From the NCBI RefSeq assembly GCF_019750675.1, contig NZ_JAIEOF010000347.1:1-46575 (forward strand): DNA of 46,575 bases, given 5' to 3'. A program made the position numbers and the translations under genes. This document shows, in pieces, positions 36,001-45,999 of this stretch. Numbering within the stretch: position 1 is the stretch's first letter; every line of letters starts with the position of its first letter. Below the pieces are notes generated by a model. It was not told the DNA's origin. It saw only the letters and a program-made list of their open reading frames with translations, and ran no database searches. The DNA is from Methylobacterium sp. (GTDB taxonomy: Bacteria > Pseudomonadota > Alphaproteobacteria > Rhizobiales > Beijerinckiaceae).

Positions 36001-36368
36001 TGGAGATCGTGCTGTCGCTGGGCATCGGCGTCTTCGCCGCCTCCGGCATCTGGCTGATGCTGCGTCCCCGCACCTTCCAGGTCGTGCTCGGCATCTCGCT
36101 GCTGAGCTACGCCGTCAACCTGTTCATCTTCGCCATGGGGCGGCTCACGGTGGGGGCGCCGCCGGTGCTCGGGGCGGGCGCCGAGGTCGTCTCCGTCGAC
36201 GATCCCGTCCCCCAGGCCCTGGTCCTCACCGCCCTGGTGATCGGCTTCGCACTCACCGCGCTCTTCCTCGTCGTCCTGCTCGCCGCGCGCGGCGTCACCG
36301 GCAGCGACCACGTCGACGGGCGCGAGCCGCACCAGGCCGAGCCCCATCCCGGGCACCCGCATCCGTGA
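36000..36368 (+). CDS. phaC: Mrp/Pha antiporter subunit C
   Basis: This 122-residue, three-helix protein is related to NuoK. It has SLGIGVFAASGIWLMLRPRT, GISLLSYAVNLFIFAMG and the conserved DPVPQALVLTALVIGFA. The histidine-rich tail (EPHQAEPHPGHPHP) is longer than in many homologues. The ATG shares the last base of the phaAB stop. A 20-codon open frame links its stop to phaD. Confidence 0.95.
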   Translation: MEIVLSLGIGVFAASGIWLMLRPRTFQVVLGISLLSYAVNLFIFAMGRLTVGAPPVLGAGAEVVSVDDPVPQALVLTALVIGFALTALFLVVLLAARGVTGSDHVDGREPHQAEPHPGHPHP

Positions 36369-36423
36369 GCCCGCACGCCAAGGACTCGCAAGCCATGAAC
36401 TCGCAAGCCATGAACCGGTATCC

Positions 36424-36427
<4 letters not shown>
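36365..36427 (+). CDS. Bridging mini-ORF between phaC and phaD (candidate)
   Basis: A GTG at 36365 overlaps the phaC stop (GTGA), runs 20 codons (VSPHAKDSQAMNSQAMNRYP) and stops at TGA 36425-36427, which overlaps the phaD ATG (ATGA). In-frame ATGs at 36395 and 36410 are alternative starts, the first with AAGGA ten bases upstream. phaD itself lacks a good ribosome site. The frame could therefore carry ribosomes across the only non-overlapping junction of the operon. Whether a peptide accumulates is unknown. Confidence 0.4.
36384..36413 (+). repeat. 15-base perfect tandem repeat in the phaC-phaD gap
   Basis: The unit ACTCGCAAGCCATGA occurs twice without gap. Being a multiple of three it keeps the bridging frame open, repeating the residues DSQAM/NSQAM. 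It supplies two in-frame ATGs. Confidence 0.9.
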
Positions 36428-38027
<1,600 letters not shown>

Positions 38028-38031
<4 letters not shown>

Positions 38032-38543
38032 GCCGGATCTTGCGCCCGTTCCTGCCCTACCCGCTGCTGTCCGTCGGCCTCGCCGGTACCTGGCTCCTCC
38101 TCAACGCGCCCTTGAGCCCCGGCAGCGCCGTGCTTGCCCTCTTGGTCGGACTGACGGTTCCCGCCGTGATGCGGGCGCTGCGGCCCCCCGCCGTGCGGGT
38201 GCGCGCGCCGGGCACGCTGGCGCGGCTCCTCGTCGTCGTCCTCTACGACATGGTGCGCTCCAACATCGACGTCGGCCGGATCATCCTCGGGCTGCGCCGC
38301 GGCACACGTCGGACCGGCTTCGTGGCGATCCCCCTCGACCTGCGCGAGCCCTTCGGGCTCGCGGTCCTGGCGATCATCCTCACGGCCACGCCCGGCACGC
38401 TCTGGGTGCGCTACGATTCCGGCACCGGCCGCCTGCTCCTGCACGTCCTCGATTATACGGACGGGGACGAATGGGTGCGGCGGGTGAAGGACCGCTACGA
38501 GCGCCCCCTGATGCAGATCTTCGGGAGAGGGAACAGCGCATGA
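38028..38543 (+). CDS. phaE: Mrp/Pha antiporter subunit E
   Basis: This 171-residue subunit has N-terminal helices (LSVGLAGTWLLLNAPLSPGS), the conserved LYDMVRSNIDVGRIIL segment and a soluble C-terminus ending in the ITLTPGT-like ILTATPGTLWV and LLLHVLDYTDGDEWV motifs. GTG start overlapping phaD (GTGA); stop overlaps phaF (ATGA). Confidence 0.94.
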
Positions 38544-38824
38544 GCGCCACGACGGTTCTCGATTGGGGCCTCGGCCTCGCGCAAGGCATGCTGGTGCTGG
38601 CCATGGCGCTCGCCGCGTGGCGGATGCTGCGCGGTCCGCGCGCGCAGGACCGGATTCTCGGCCTCGACACCCTCTACCTCAACGGGATGCTGGCGATCGT
38701 GGTCCACGGCATGCGCACCGGCAGCGGCCTCTACTTCGAGGCGGCGCTGATCCTCGGCATGATCGGCTTCACCGCCACGGTGGCGCTGGCCAAGTTCCTG
38801 ATGCAGGGCGAGGTGATCCAGTGA
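38540..38824 (+). CDS. phaF: Mrp/Pha antiporter subunit F
   Basis: This 94-residue, three-helix subunit has the family core AAWRMLRGPRAQDRILGLDTLYLNG and ends GFTATVALAKFLMQGEVI. It overlaps phaE by ATGA and phaG by GTGA, so stoichiometric translation is likely. Confidence 0.94.
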   Translation: MSATTVLDWGLGLAQGMLVLAMALAAWRMLRGPRAQDRILGLDTLYLNGMLAIVVHGMRTGSGLYFEAALILGMIGFTATVALAKFLMQGEVIQ

Positions 38825-39162
38825 GCGGCGCGGACCTGCCCGCCTGGGCCGCCTGGCTGGTCGTCGCGCTGGCGATCGCCGGGGCCGGCGTCTCCCTCAC
38901 CGGGGCCCTCGGCCTCGTCCGCCTGCGGACGTTCTACGAGCGCGTCCACGCGCCGACCCTCGGCGCGACCCTGGGCATGGCCCTGATCCTGACGAGTTCG
39001 ATGGTGCTGCTCTCGCTCCTCGAGGGCCGCCTCGTCCTGCGCGACGCGCTGATCGGCGTGTTCCTCACGATCACGACGCCGGTCACGCTCCTGCTGCTCG
39101 CCCGCGCCGCCGCACAGCGGGACCGGCACGAGGGCAATCCCGGCGCGCCGCCCGAGATCTGA
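38821..39162 (+). CDS. phaG: Mrp/Pha antiporter subunit G
   Basis: The 113-residue last subunit has GVSLTGALGLVRLRTFYERVHAPTLGATLG, the diagnostic MrpG segment, and a final ITTPVTLLLLARAA helix. GTG start overlaps phaF. It completes the antiporter set phaAB-C-D-E-F-G. Confidence 0.94.
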   Translation: MSGADLPAWAAWLVVALAIAGAGVSLTGALGLVRLRTFYERVHAPTLGATLGMALILTSSMVLLSLLEGRLVLRDALIGVFLTITTPVTLLLLARAAAQRDRHEGNPGAPPEI

Positions 39163-39195
39163 GGCGGCCCGCATGCAATCGACGGGAGGGTGAGC

Positions 39196-39927
39196 ATGGA
39201 GCGCGCGACGGACAGGCTCGGGGTGATCGTCTCGGGCGGCTTCTGGGAGCCGTACCAGGCGCTGCTGCCGGAGTTCGCCCGCGACACCGGCATCGCGGTC
39301 GAGACGCTCTCGGGGGCGTCCCAGGGGACGGGTCCGAAGACCATCGGCTGGCAACTGGAGCACGGTGCGAGGATCGACGTCGTCGTCCTGTCGCGGGAAG
39401 GGCTGGACGAACTGGCGGCAGGCGGTCGGATCCGGGCCGGCTCCGACACGCCCCTGGCGCGCGCGGCGCTCGCCGCGGCCGTCCGCCTGGGCGCCCCCAA
39501 GCCCGACATCCACACCCGCGAGGCCTTCCGGCAGACCCTACTCGACGCCAGCACGGTCGTCATGCCGGGCAGCACCAGCGGCCTGTTCGTGCGGGACGTG
39601 GTGTTCCCGCGGCTCGGGATCGCCGATCGGGTCCGCGCCAAGGTTCTGCTCCGCGGCACGGATTCCACCGCCGCCCTGGCCGCCGGCGAGGCCGACCTCG
39701 CCCTCGGGCCCGTGAGCGAACTCGTCGGCCAGCCCGGCATCGAACTCGTCGGCCCCCTGCCCGACGCGGTCCAACTCGTCCAGGTCTTCACCGCCGCGAT
39801 CGTCGACACCGCGCACCGGATCGCGGAGGCCCGGCGCCTCATCGCCTTCCTGGCTTCGTCCCGGGCGGCGGCCGCGATCCGGCGGTTCGGGATGGAGCCG
39901 GCCGGCGCCGCCGCGGAATCCGCTTAG
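39196..39927 (+). CDS. ModA-like substrate-binding protein without signal peptide
   Basis: This 243-residue type II periplasmic-binding fold (SBP_bac_11 group) has VIVSGGFWEPYQALLPEFARDTG, GARIDVVVLSREGLDELAAGG and LLRGTDSTAALAAGEADLALGP. Molybdate-binding ModA proteins are built this way, but this one lacks any export signal. The ATG at 39196 has GGAGGG six bases upstream; the GTG at 39190 overlaps that site. It follows phaG by 33 bases and may be co-transcribed. No ABC permease is near, so it may be a cytoplasmic ligand sensor. The ligand is unknown. Confidence 0.75.
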   Translation: MERATDRLGVIVSGGFWEPYQALLPEFARDTGIAVETLSGASQGTGPKTIGWQLEHGARIDVVVLSREGLDELAAGGRIRAGSDTPLARAALAAAVRLGAPKPDIHTREAFRQTLLDASTVVMPGSTSGLFVRDVVFPRLGIADRVRAKVLLRGTDSTAALAAGEADLALGPVSELVGQPGIELVGPLPDAVQLVQVFTAAIVDTAHRIAEARRLIAFLASSRAAAAIRRFGMEPAGAAAESA

Positions 39928-40097
39928 GTCCGGAAAACTTCGAAGGGTTCCGGATGCCGCCCGCGCCGAACGGGCTCTGGCCCGACAATGACCCTGGCGA
40001 GGCCGGCCGGTGCCGCCCCACCAGGGCGATGTCATACGCGCACGATCGCGATCCTCGCCCCCGTCGGCAGCGCTGACCGCCCCGGGCCTCCCGGAGA

Positions 40098-40313
40098 TCA
40101 GCGCCCCGGGGGCACGGGCGGCCCGGCTGGCGGGTGCTTGAGCACCTCCGCGACCTCCTCCCGCGACTTGCCCCGGACCCGGTATCCCATCGCCTCGAAG
40201 CGCTCGATGAGCGAGGGGCTCTCGGCCGCCGAGCAGGCGGCCCACTCCGCCAGGGCGGCGTTCATGGCGCTGAGGCGATCTGCGGGAATCGCATCCGGGT
40301 TGGGGTCGGTCAT
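40098..40313 (-). CDS. Small hypothetical protein downstream of the PiT gene
   Basis: This 71-residue, mostly helical protein contains RLSAMNAALAEWAACSAAES and RFEAMGYRVRGKSREEVAEVL, ending in a proline-rich tail. The ATG at 40313 is 17 bases beyond the PiT stop, so they are probably co-transcribed. No family is recognised. The composition of its core looks genuinely coding, unlike the alternative frames here. Confidence 0.65.
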   Translation of the reverse strand: MTDPNPDAIPADRLSAMNAALAEWAACSAAESPSLIERFEAMGYRVRGKSREEVAEVLKHPPAGPPVPPGR

Positions 40314-40330
40314 GGGGGCCTCTTGTCCGA

Positions 40331-41236
40331 TCAGAACACGTGTCGCAGCAGGAAGAACAGGATCCCCGCGAGGGTGATCGCCGCCGGCAGGGTCAGCACC
40401 CAGGCCAGCGCCATGTTGCGGACGGTCGCCATCCGCAGGCCCGATCCGTTGGCCGCCATGGTTCCGGCGACGCCGCTCGACAGGATGCGGGTCGTCGAGA
40501 CCGGGAGCCCGTAGAGTTCGGCCACCCCGATCGTGCCGGCCGCCACCATCTCGGCCGAGGCGCCCTGCGCGTAGGTGAGGTGGGTCTTTCCGATCTTCTC
40601 GCCCACCGTGACCACGATGCGCTTCCAGCCGGCCATGGTGCCGAGCCCGAGGGCCAGGGCGACGCGGACCTTCACCCAGGTTGGTAGGTAGAGCGTGCCG
40701 TCGTTGAGGAGCCCGGTATAGGATCTGAGCGTTGCGGTTTCCGCTTCGGAGAAGGCGGCGCCGGCCTGCAGCGGCAGGCGGATCGCGTCGGAGGCCAGGT
40801 ACATGTCGTTGCGCAGGTTGGGGGTCTGGGCCGCCGGGACCCGCTTGATCACCCCGTAATTCTCGACGTTCGCGGCGATGTCGGCCGACAGGGCGGCCAG
40901 GGGCGCGTAGATCGCGGGCTGGTTCAACGCCTTGGAGCGCAGGACCGCATTCGCCGTGTCGTGGAAGCCGTTCACGAACTCGAAGCCCAGGGCGATGAGC
41001 AGCGCGAGCCCGAAGAGGATGAAGGCGCCCACCGCCAGCGGTTCCTGGTGGACCGCGTTCATGTCGGTCACGAGGCTGACGACCGCGTAGGTCAGCCCAC
41101 CCACCAGGACCAGCAGAAAGGCGATGACGCCGCCCGGATGGATGCGGTGGTCCATGCGCGGAAAGCGCCGGGGCGCCGCTTCCCGCGCCCATCCATCCGG
41201 CATCGCGGCAGCGTCGGACAGGGCAGCGTCGGACAT
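40331..41236 (-). CDS. pit: PiT-family phosphate transporter with large internal deletion
   Basis: The protein has 301 residues, whereas PitA-type phosphate transporters have about 500. Residues 70-98 keep the first signature (GFEFVNGFHDTANAV). Residues 108-185 resemble the soluble loop of PitA. Residues 186-301 match the PitA C-terminus closely (VRVALALGLGTMAGWKRIVV, VGEKIGKTHLTYAQGASAEM, LPVSTTRILSSGVAGTM). The region in between is missing, roughly 200 residues including several helices and the second GANDGQ signature. The usual histidine of PVSTTH is Arg250. The reading frame is intact, so this is a clean in-frame loss around 40905-40950. It may be nonfunctional or have a new role. A PHO box precedes it. 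Confidence 0.8.
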   Translation of the reverse strand: MSDAALSDAAAMPDGWAREAAPRRFPRMDHRIHPGGVIAFLLVLVGGLTYAVVSLVTDMNAVHQEPLAVGAFILFGLALLIALGFEFVNGFHDTANAVLRSKALNQPAIYAPLAALSADIAANVENYGVIKRVPAAQTPNLRNDMYLASDAIRLPLQAGAAFSEAETATLRSYTGLLNDGTLYLPTWVKVRVALALGLGTMAGWKRIVVTVGEKIGKTHLTYAQGASAEMVAAGTIGVAELYGLPVSTTRILSSGVAGTMAANGSGLRMATVRNMALAWVLTLPAAITLAGILFFLLRHVF

Positions 41237-41287
41237 GGAGGTTCCCGGGTATCGGTCAGACGATCGTCCAGGCGCTATCCCGCAAGT

Positions 41288-41305
41288 GATACAGGCATGT
41301 GACAG
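41288..41305 (-). promoter_or_regulatory. PHO box (PhoB binding site)
   Basis: On the minus strand CTGTCAC-ATGC-CTGTATC is two 7-base direct repeats with a 4-base spacer, close to the PHO box consensus (CTGTCAT x2, 11-base period). It lies 52 bases upstream of the PiT start and 139 bases upstream of the divergent phoD start. Phosphate starvation control of one or both is likely. Confidence 0.72.
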
Positions 41306-41444
41306 GCTGCCGCAAGCGGCACGGATTCGGGATTAAGGCGCGATCTTTCAAGGTCATGCGCCTGTCGTCGGTCGGGCCGTTGCGTCGTCAAGGCGTCAGA
41401 CGGGTGCGGCATAGCGGGGTCGTCCCGAAGGGAGTCCCCGAATC

Positions 41445-43025
41445 ATGTCCCGTTCGAGCCTGACCCGTCGTCCGTTCCTGGCCGGTGCCGCCGCCGGCCT
41501 CGCGGGCCTCGGCAGCGGCGTGTTCCGCCCCGGCCTCAGCCGGGCCGCCGACCGCCCGGTTCTCACCCATGGCCTGCAATCCGGCGACGTCGATGCCACC
41601 TCCGCCATCGTCTGGGCGCGGGCCGATCGGCCCTGCCGGGCGCTGATCGAGTGGGCGACCACCGAGCGCTTCGCGGAGATCCGTGGCGGCGTCTTCGCAG
41701 ATGCGCTGCCGGTGAGCGACGGCACCGTGAAGGTCGCCCTGACGGACCTGCCGCCGGGCCAGGACGTGTTCTACCGGGTCCGCCTGCAGGATCTCGCCGC
41801 GCCCACGATCCTCGGCGCGCCCCAGGTCGGGCGCTTGCGCACCGCGCCCGCCGAGCGCCGCTCGGTCTCGTTCTGCTGGTCCGGCGACACGGCCGGCCAG
41901 GGCTGGGGCATCGACGAGGCCCGCGGCGGCATGACGATCTACGCGGCCATGCTGCGGAACCGACCGGACTTCTTCCTGCATTCCGGCGACACGATCTACG
42001 CCGACGGCCCGATCGCGCCCGAGGTGCGCCTGCCCGACGGCACCCTCTGGCGCAACCGCGTCACCGAGGCGGTGTCGAAGCCGGCCGAGACCCTGGAGGA
42101 GTTTCGCGGGCGCTACCGCTACAACCTCACCGATGCCAACGTCCTGGCCCTCAACGCCGAGGTCCCGATCCTCGCGCAGTGGGACGACCACGAGGTCACG
42201 AACAACTGGTGGCCGGGGGAGCCCCTGACCCGGGCCGAGCACCTGCGCAAGGCCTATCGCGACCCCAACGTGCTCGCCCTCCAGGTCCGGGCCACGCGCG
42301 CGTTCCACGAATACATGCCGATGCGCTTCGCGCCCTCGGAGCCCGGCCGCGTCTACCGTAGGATCGCGTACGGTCCCCTGGTCGACGTCTTCATGCTCGA
42401 CATGCGCTCCTATCGCGGGCCGAACGGGGAGAACCGGCAGGACGCCTACGGACCGGAGTCCCACTTCCTCGGGCCGGTTCAGCTCGCCTGGCTCAAGCGT
42501 GCGCTGCGTGCCTCCCGCGCGACCTGGAAGGTGATCGCCGCCGACATGCCCCTCGGACTCGTCGTGCCGTACGATTCCGACCGGCGGTTCGGCTCCGAGG
42601 GGATCGCGCAGGGGGACGGGCCGCCGCTCGGCCGCGAGCTCGAGATCGCCGATCTCCTGCGCTTCCTGCGGGATTCGGGGATCCGCAACACGGTCTGGCT
42701 CACCGCCGACGTGCACTACGCAGCAGCGCATTACTACGACCCGAACCGGGCCCGGTTCCAGGAGTTCGAGCCGTTCTGGGAATTCGTCGCCGGCCCGCTG
42801 CATGCCGGGACCTTCGGACCCAACGCCCTCGACGACACGTTCGGGCCCCAACTGCGCTTCGTGAAGGCGCCCCCGAAGGGGCAGGTGAACCTGTCTCCGG
42901 CGGCCGGTTACCAGTTCTTCGGCCATGTCGCCGTCGACGGCGGCACGGAGCAGATGACCGTGACCCTGAAGGACGCCGCCGACACCGCGCTCTGGTCCGT
43001 GACTCTCGATCCGGTGCGCGGCTGA
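41445..43025 (+). CDS. phoD: Alkaline phosphatase D family protein (PhoD), Tat-exported
   Basis: The 526-residue enzyme starts with a twin-arginine signal (SSLTRRPFLAGAAAG, cleavage near SRA-ADR). It has the PhoD N-terminal beta domain (THGLQSGDVDATSAIVWARAD) and a calcium/iron phosphodiesterase-phosphatase core: CWSGDT, DFFLHSGDTIYADGP, QWDDHEVTNNW and WLTADVHYAAAHYY. It releases phosphate from esters in the periplasm. It faces the PiT gene across the PHO box, so it probably belongs to the Pho regulon. It ends 28 bases before a convergent AraC gene. Confidence 0.92.
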   Translation: MSRSSLTRRPFLAGAAAGLAGLGSGVFRPGLSRAADRPVLTHGLQSGDVDATSAIVWARADRPCRALIEWATTERFAEIRGGVFADALPVSDGTVKVALTDLPPGQDVFYRVRLQDLAAPTILGAPQVGRLRTAPAERRSVSFCWSGDTAGQGWGIDEARGGMTIYAAMLRNRPDFFLHSGDTIYADGPIAPEVRLPDGTLWRNRVTEAVSKPAETLEEFRGRYRYNLTDANVLALNAEVPILAQWDDHEVTNNWWPGEPLTRAEHLRKAYRDPNVLALQVRATRAFHEYMPMRFAPSEPGRVYRRIAYGPLVDVFMLDMRSYRGPNGENRQDAYGPESHFLGPVQLAWLKRALRASRATWKVIAADMPLGLVVPYDSDRRFGSEGIAQGDGPPLGRELEIADLLRFLRDSGIRNTVWLTADVHYAAAHYYDPNRARFQEFEPFWEFVAGPLHAGTFGPNALDDTFGPQLRFVKAPPKGQVNLSPAAGYQFFGHVAVDGGTEQMTVTLKDAADTALWSVTLDPVRG

Positions 43026-43053
43026 CGCGGGTCCGAGCGCCCTGCCCGCGCGG

Positions 43054-43809
43054 TCAGGCTTCGCGCGCCTCGCCGATGAGCGCCTCCGTCCGCCCCCGCA
43101 GGGCCTGGAGGCTGCGGTAGCCGACCAAGGCCGCGACCTGGCGCGGCGCCCGGCCATCGGCGGCAAGCGCGAGCGCCCGCACCACCCGGGCCCTGGCGCG
43201 CCACTGTCCGAAGCTCAGGCCCGTTTCCCGGCGAAACCCGCGCGTCAGGGTCCGGCGGCTCAGGCCCGCCTGATCGGCCCAGGCATCGAGGTCGAGGTCG
43301 AAGGCCGGGTTGTCGATCAGCCCGAGGCAGACCCGCCGGAGACGGGCGTCGCGCGGCAGGGGCAGCGTCAGACGGGTCTCGGGCGCTTGGGCGATCTCGT
43401 CGAGGACGAGGGCGGCCAGGTGCCCGCCGCGCCCGGCCTCGTCGTAGAGGACGGGCTCGCCCGTGAGGGCCACCAGGGCGGCGGCCAGGAGGGCCGAGAC
43501 CTCGATCACGCGGGCGCGCACGGGAAAGCCGGCGATCGCCTCCACCGCGAGGTAGGCCGAGCACATCGCCACGTCGCCGTGCATGACCACCGCGTGCGGA
43601 AGGCCGGGGGGAATCCACAGCGCATGGCCCTCCGGCACCACCCAGGTTCCGTCCTCGGCGGTGGCCATCATGAGGCCGGCGGTGGCGTAGAGGAGTTGCG
43701 CGCGCGGGTGGTGGTGCCGGTCCGTGCGGCTGCCCGCCGTGAAGGTCTTGGGCATCACCGCGACGGCGCGGGGGACCGCCTGGTAATCTTCGGCCCGGAT
43801 CGAACGCAT
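43054..43809 (-). CDS. AraC family transcriptional regulator with cupin sensor
   Basis: This 251-residue regulator has an N-terminal cupin domain (about residues 20-100; HHHPRAQLLYATAG, VPEGHALWIPPGLPHAVVM). Its C-terminal AraC double helix-turn-helix spans about 150-245 (AGLSRRTLTRGFRRETGLSFGQWRARAR). A GAGGAGG-like ribosome site precedes the ATG at 43809. It is divergent from an MFS gene 108 bases away, the usual arrangement of this subgroup, which commonly controls the neighbouring exporter. The effector is unknown. Confidence 0.92.
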   Translation of the reverse strand: MRSIRAEDYQAVPRAVAVMPKTFTAGSRTDRHHHPRAQLLYATAGLMMATAEDGTWVVPEGHALWIPPGLPHAVVMHGDVAMCSAYLAVEAIAGFPVRARVIEVSALLAAALVALTGEPVLYDEAGRGGHLAALVLDEIAQAPETRLTLPLPRDARLRRVCLGLIDNPAFDLDLDAWADQAGLSRRTLTRGFRRETGLSFGQWRARARVVRALALAADGRAPRQVAALVGYRSLQALRGRTEALIGEAREA

Positions 43810-43917
43810 GGCGCCCTCCTCTCCACGCTCCTGCCTGGCCCGATCGCGTACACCTTCGACCCGACGGCGTTCAACGGGTCATGTAGGCAGAAATCCGCCC
43901 CGCGGAGATGCCTGCCC

Positions 43918-45114
43918 ATGGATGCCGACACCCTGTCCCGCCGCACCCTGCGCTTCGTCAACGTGGCGCATGCCCTCGATCACTTCGTCCTGCTGATCTA
44001 CCCGACCGCCGTGCTCGCCATCGCGGCGCAGACGGGCCTGAGCTACGGCGAGCTGATCACGCTCGCCACCGGCGCCTTCGTGGCCTTCGGCCTCTGCGCC
44101 CTGCCCATGGGCTGGCTCGCGGACCGGTTCGGGCGCCGGACCATGCTGGCGATCTTCTTCTTCGGCTACGGCCTCTCCTGCCTCGGGGTGGCGAGCGCGG
44201 GCAGCCGGACGGCCTTCATGGTCTGGCTCTGCGTGCTCGGGCTGGCTTCGGCGATCTACCATCCCGTCGGCTCGACCATGCTGGTGACGCATGCCCGGCG
44301 CCTCGGGCGCGATCTCGGGGTGAACGGCGTCTGGGGCAATGTCGGGGCCGCCACGGCCTCGGGCGTGACGGCGCTGCTGGCCTCGGGATTTGGGTGGCAG
44401 GCGGCCTTCGTGGTGCCGGGCCTGTTCTGCCTTGCCTGCGGCACGGCGTTCCTCGCCCTCGTGCCCGGCGACGGCGAGGGGTCGCAGGCCAGGGCCGGGG
44501 CGAAACCCGTTCTCTCGGTCGCGCGCCCGATTCCCCTTCTCATCGTGTTCGTCTGCGCGATCATGGCGGGCGGGATGACCTTCAACATCACCACGATCGC
44601 CCTGCCCAAGGTGGTCGACGAGCGCGTCGGCGACGGGCTGCCCCTGATGCTGATCGGCTCGGTCGCCACCCTGGTCTTCGCGTTCGGGGCCCTGACCCAG
44701 CTGCTGATGGGGCGCCTGATCGACCGCTACAGCCTGCCGGTCCTCTTCCTCGGCCTGTCCATCCTGCAACCGCTCGGCCTCGGCCTCGCGGCGGTGAGCA
44801 CGGGCGTGCCCCTCCTCATCGGCCTCGTCCTGACGATGGCGGCGCTCTACGGTCAGGTCGTCATCAACGACGCGATGGTGGCCCGCTACGTCCCCCCGGT
44901 CTATCGCGCCAGGGCCTACAGCGTGCGCTACTTCCTCGGCTTCACGGTGAGCGGGTTCGTGGTGCCGCTGATCGCGCTCCTGCACGACCGGGGCGGGTTC
45001 GGATTCGTGCTGGGGGTCGCGGCAGGGTTCGGCGCCGTCATCGTCGCCGCGGCCCTCGGCTTCTTCCTGCTCACGCGCCGCGAGGCGGCGCGCAGTCTGG
45101 CGGCGGCGGAGTAG
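43918..45114 (+). CDS. MFS transporter controlled by the divergent AraC gene (probable)
   Basis: This 398-residue major facilitator has about 12 helices. It begins AHALDHFVLLIYPTAVLAIA, with loop motif GWLADRFGRRTMLAIFFFGYG and YHPVGSTMLVTHA, resembling the fosmidomycin-resistance/CynX-like group. Start chosen at 43918; GGAG is somewhat distant upstream. The substrate is unknown; pairing with a cupin-AraC regulator suggests inducible export of a small molecule. Confidence 0.87.
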   Translation: MDADTLSRRTLRFVNVAHALDHFVLLIYPTAVLAIAAQTGLSYGELITLATGAFVAFGLCALPMGWLADRFGRRTMLAIFFFGYGLSCLGVASAGSRTAFMVWLCVLGLASAIYHPVGSTMLVTHARRLGRDLGVNGVWGNVGAATASGVTALLASGFGWQAAFVVPGLFCLACGTAFLALVPGDGEGSQARAGAKPVLSVARPIPLLIVFVCAIMAGGMTFNITTIALPKVVDERVGDGLPLMLIGSVATLVFAFGALTQLLMGRLIDRYSLPVLFLGLSILQPLGLGLAAVSTGVPLLIGLVLTMAALYGQVVINDAMVARYVPPVYRARAYSVRYFLGFTVSGFVVPLIALLHDRGGFGFVLGVAAGFGAVIVAAALGFFLLTRREAARSLAAAE

Positions 45115-45133
45115 AACGCCGCCCCGGGCAGGC

Positions 45134-45841
45134 TCAGGCCGGGATCGGGCGCGCCGCGTCCGGCCGGCGCGGGCCGAGGCCCGGCACGAACAGCCCGGTC
45201 GCTGCGTCGTCGCGGGCCTTCGACCATTGCCAGAATGCCCGGTCCAGATCGTGTAGCGGCACCCGGTTGGCGCAGGCCAGATCGCGGCAGTACCCGAGAT
45301 AGGCGAGGTAGAGGTCCAAGGGCATCGAGGCCCGGGCGCCGATATCCAGGGGGCCGCAGCCCAACGCCCGGAATCCCCTTGGGTCGAGCACCGAGTAATG
45401 CTCGGGCCGGATCGTCGCCAGGATCGCCGAGGCCACCGGCACGGCGACGCCGGAGAGCCCCACCAGGACCGCGACCGCCGCGCGTGGCGTCGTGGCGAGG
45501 AGGGCGGTCCGCAGGGCGTCGGCCACTTCCTCGTCGCTGTTGCGCGAGGGGCGGCTGCGACCGCGGTCATTCACCTTCCAGGTCAGGATCGGCGCGAGCT
45601 GGTCGCGGCTGAAATCCCCCGCGCGAATGCGGGCGCCGGCCGCGAAGGCCGCCCGCTCCCGCGCGTCGAGCCTGTAGGCGCCGGCGAGGCGCGGAATCTC
45701 GGAGGCCGGGAACTGCAGGTCCAGGGACAGGGCGGCGTCGCGGGCCGCGCGGCTCCGTCCGGATGCGCCTCGCGCCATCCATCGCGATCCGAGCCCGATG
45801 CGTTCCGCCGAAGCGTCGCCGACAGAGCGAACCGTCACCAT
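45134..45841 (-). CDS. Hypothetical protein with HhH-GPD-like region
   Basis: The 235-residue protein starts at an ATG with a strong GAGGAGG ribosome site. Its middle part (AVLVGLSGVAVPVASAILAT followed by RPEHYSVLDPRGFRALG) has the helix-hairpin-helix glycine pattern and downstream aspartate seen in HhH-GPD DNA glycosylase folds. I cannot assign a glycosylase activity; many uncharacterised proteins share this look. An imperfect inverted repeat lies upstream at 45878. It is convergent with the MFS gene. Confidence 0.7.
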   Translation of the reverse strand: MVTVRSVGDASAERIGLGSRWMARGASGRSRAARDAALSLDLQFPASEIPRLAGAYRLDARERAAFAAGARIRAGDFSRDQLAPILTWKVNDRGRSRPSRNSDEEVADALRTALLATTPRAAVAVLVGLSGVAVPVASAILATIRPEHYSVLDPRGFRALGCGPLDIGARASMPLDLYLAYLGYCRDLACANRVPLHDLDRAFWQWSKARDDAATGLFVPGLGPRRPDAARPIPA

Positions 45842-45877
45842 GAAGCCTCCTCGCCGAGGCGGGCCCAATCGTCCCGC

Positions 45878-45904
45878 TCGAAACATCGTTATACGACGTT
45901 TCGA
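45878..45904. promoter_or_regulatory. Imperfect inverted repeat, possible operator
   Basis: TCGAAACATCG-TTATA-CGACGTTTCGA has 11-base arms with one mismatch around an AT core. On the minus strand it includes TATAAC, a good -10, 37 bases from the start at 45841. A repressor site over the promoter is the likeliest reading; a terminator is unlikely without a T-run. Confidence 0.45.
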
Positions 45905-45999
45905 GGCGTCACATGGTTTTTTGCGACATATATGGACGGCGGTAACGTCGCGCCGAGGCGGGCGACGATCTCCGCGGCGAGGCACGGTCGCGGGGCCGT

